This document shows, in pieces, positions 63,310 to 64,000 of a DNA stretch of 64,000 nucleotides. Numbering within the stretch: position 1 is the first letter of the stretch; each line of letters starts with the position of its first letter. The stretch covers positions 1 through 64,000 of the forward strand of contig CAYZHY010000005.1 of the NCBI GenBank assembly GCA_964477525.1, written 5' to 3'. The position numbers were made by a program, and so were the translations under genes. Under the pieces are notes generated by a model. It was not told the origin of the DNA and made no database searches. It saw nothing but the letters and a program-made list of their open reading frames with translations. Source of the DNA: PCC-9228 sp964477525 (GTDB taxonomy: Bacteria > Cyanobacteriota > Cyanobacteriia > Cyanobacteriales > PCC-9228).

Positions 63310-64000
63310 ATGAAAAAAATTGTGGTTTTAGGAGGAGATGGGTTTTGTGGTTGGCCTACAGCTTTGCACCTATCTCAAAAAGGACACGACGTTGTCATTA
63401 TTGACAATTTATCCCGTCGCAATATTGATAACGAACTAGAAGCTTATTCTCTAACCCCCATTCGCCCCATTTCTTCTCGCTTGCAAGCTTGGCGGGAGTT
63501 GACCGGACGCGAAATTCAATTTCACAACTTTAACGTTGCCCAAGAATACGACAAGCTGCTGCATTTCTTCTGTACCTACCAACCGGATGCGGTGGTCCAT
63601 TTTGCCGAACAGCGGGCAGCTCCCTATTCCATGAAGTCTTCTCGGCAAAAACGCTACACGGTGGATAACAACCTCAACGCCACCAACAACGTTTTGTGCG
63701 CCATTGTGGAATCGGGCTTGGATATTCACCTGGTGCATTTGGGAACCATGGGTGTATACGGCTACGGAACCGCCGGCATGAAAATTCCGGAAGGCTATCT
63801 CAACGTGCAGGTCATTACCGAAGAAGGCAAAGCCATTGAAAAAGAAATCCTGCACCCAGCCGATCCGGGTAGTGTTTACCACATGACCAAAACCCAGGAC
63901 CAGCTGTTTTTCTACTACTACAACAAAAACGACGGTATTCGGATTACCGACCTACATCAGGGCATTGTCTGGGGAACCCAAACCGAGGATACCCGCCAAG
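63310..64000 (+). CDS. sqdB: UDP-sulfoquinovose synthase SqdB (5' part, runs off the window)
   Basis: Makes UDP-sulfoquinovose from UDP-glucose and sulfite for the thylakoid sulfolipid SQDG. About 230 codons are present, in frame to the last base. The NAD-binding Rossmann motif is GGDGFCGWPTALHLS (residues 8-22), with Asp32 of VVIIDNLSRR; VHFAEQRAAPYSM and the YHMTKTQDQLFF segment (catalytic Tyr/Lys) are typical of plant and cyanobacterial SqdB. The Met at 63310 is the family start. Confidence 0.96.
   Translation, partial: MKKIVVLGGDGFCGWPTALHLSQKGHDVVIIDNLSRRNIDNELEAYSLTPIRPISSRLQAWRELTGREIQFHNFNVAQEYDKLLHFFCTYQPDAVVHFAEQRAAPYSMKSSRQKRYTVDNNLNATNNVLCAIVESGLDIHLVHLGTMGVYGYGTAGMKIPEGYLNVQVITEEGKAIEKEILHPADPGSVYHMTKTQDQLFFYYYNKNDGIRITDLHQGIVWGTQTEDTRQ

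Overview
The window is chromosomal DNA from a cyanobacterium, probably filamentous, though the sequence does not fix the genus. The HIP1 octamer GCGATCGC is frequent throughout. Cyanobacterial marker genes include a Ycf20-like gene, a CpcT-type phycobilin lyase, UDP-sulfoquinovose synthase (sqdB), an SpkB-type kinase with pentapeptide repeats, a CYP120-like P450, a plant-type glycerate 3-kinase and a DUF2996 protein. Nearly all genes are core housekeeping or conserved cyanobacterial genes. I see no prophage, integron, IS element, CRISPR array or defence island. Two runs of exactly 100 N (6925-7024 and 30526-30625) are scaffold gaps, so this is a draft assembly.

Layout. 1-5.2 kb, minus strand: purC, an Omp85/BamA-type outer-membrane assembly protein and lpxC, then a small membrane-anchored protein whose reading frame has a stop at codon 13. 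5.4-9.1 kb: a Ycf20-like gene, glycerate kinase, an anchored TPR protein broken by a gap, and an unknown protein with a basic tail. 9.2-14.5 kb, minus strand: a Ser/Thr kinase, bioD, an M20 amidohydrolase and a DUF39 (homocysteine biosynthesis) protein. 15-22 kb: prs with a clear terminator, a MITE-like repeat, a double-domain pterin synthase, P450, a Rieske lipoprotein, a YciI-like protein and pheT. 22.6-27.2 kb: SpkB-like kinase, CapA-like protein and rfbB. 27.5-30.5 kb: Zur-box-preceded znuA, then znuC and znuB. 31-36 kb, minus strand: acpP, fabF, a possible small exported protein and transketolase. 36-47 kb: an HdrB-like CCG protein, a large GAF sensor, pyrD, an ABC permease, larE, DUF2996, a MoaD/ThiS carrier and thrC. 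47-54 kb, minus strand: the translation/transcription operon rimP-nusA-ylxR-infB with a membrane protein behind it. 54-64 kb: yggT, accC, tRNA-Leu(GAG), tRNA-Val(GAC), several small conserved proteins, holA, a DUF4168-like protein, a TPR protein, a phytase-like lipoprotein, cpcT and the 5' part of sqdB, which runs off the end.

How the genes fit together. The main functional groups are envelope biogenesis (lpxC, bamA, rfbB, sqdB), zinc uptake under probable Zur control (znuABC), fatty-acid synthesis (acpP, fabF, accC), carbon metabolism and photorespiration (tkt, glycerate kinase), and nucleotide synthesis (purC, prs, pyrD). Sulfur and aspartate-family metabolism is represented by thrC with an adjacent sulfur-carrier protein, and by the distant DUF39 gene.

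I did not find a convincing new multi-gene system. The observations most worth checking are the in-frame stop near 5211, a strong minus-strand terminator ahead of rimP, the thrC-MoaD pair with DUF39 in the same window, the CapA fusion, the unrecognised basic-tailed protein at 8201, and an exact 55-bp duplication around the second gap that looks like an assembly artefact.
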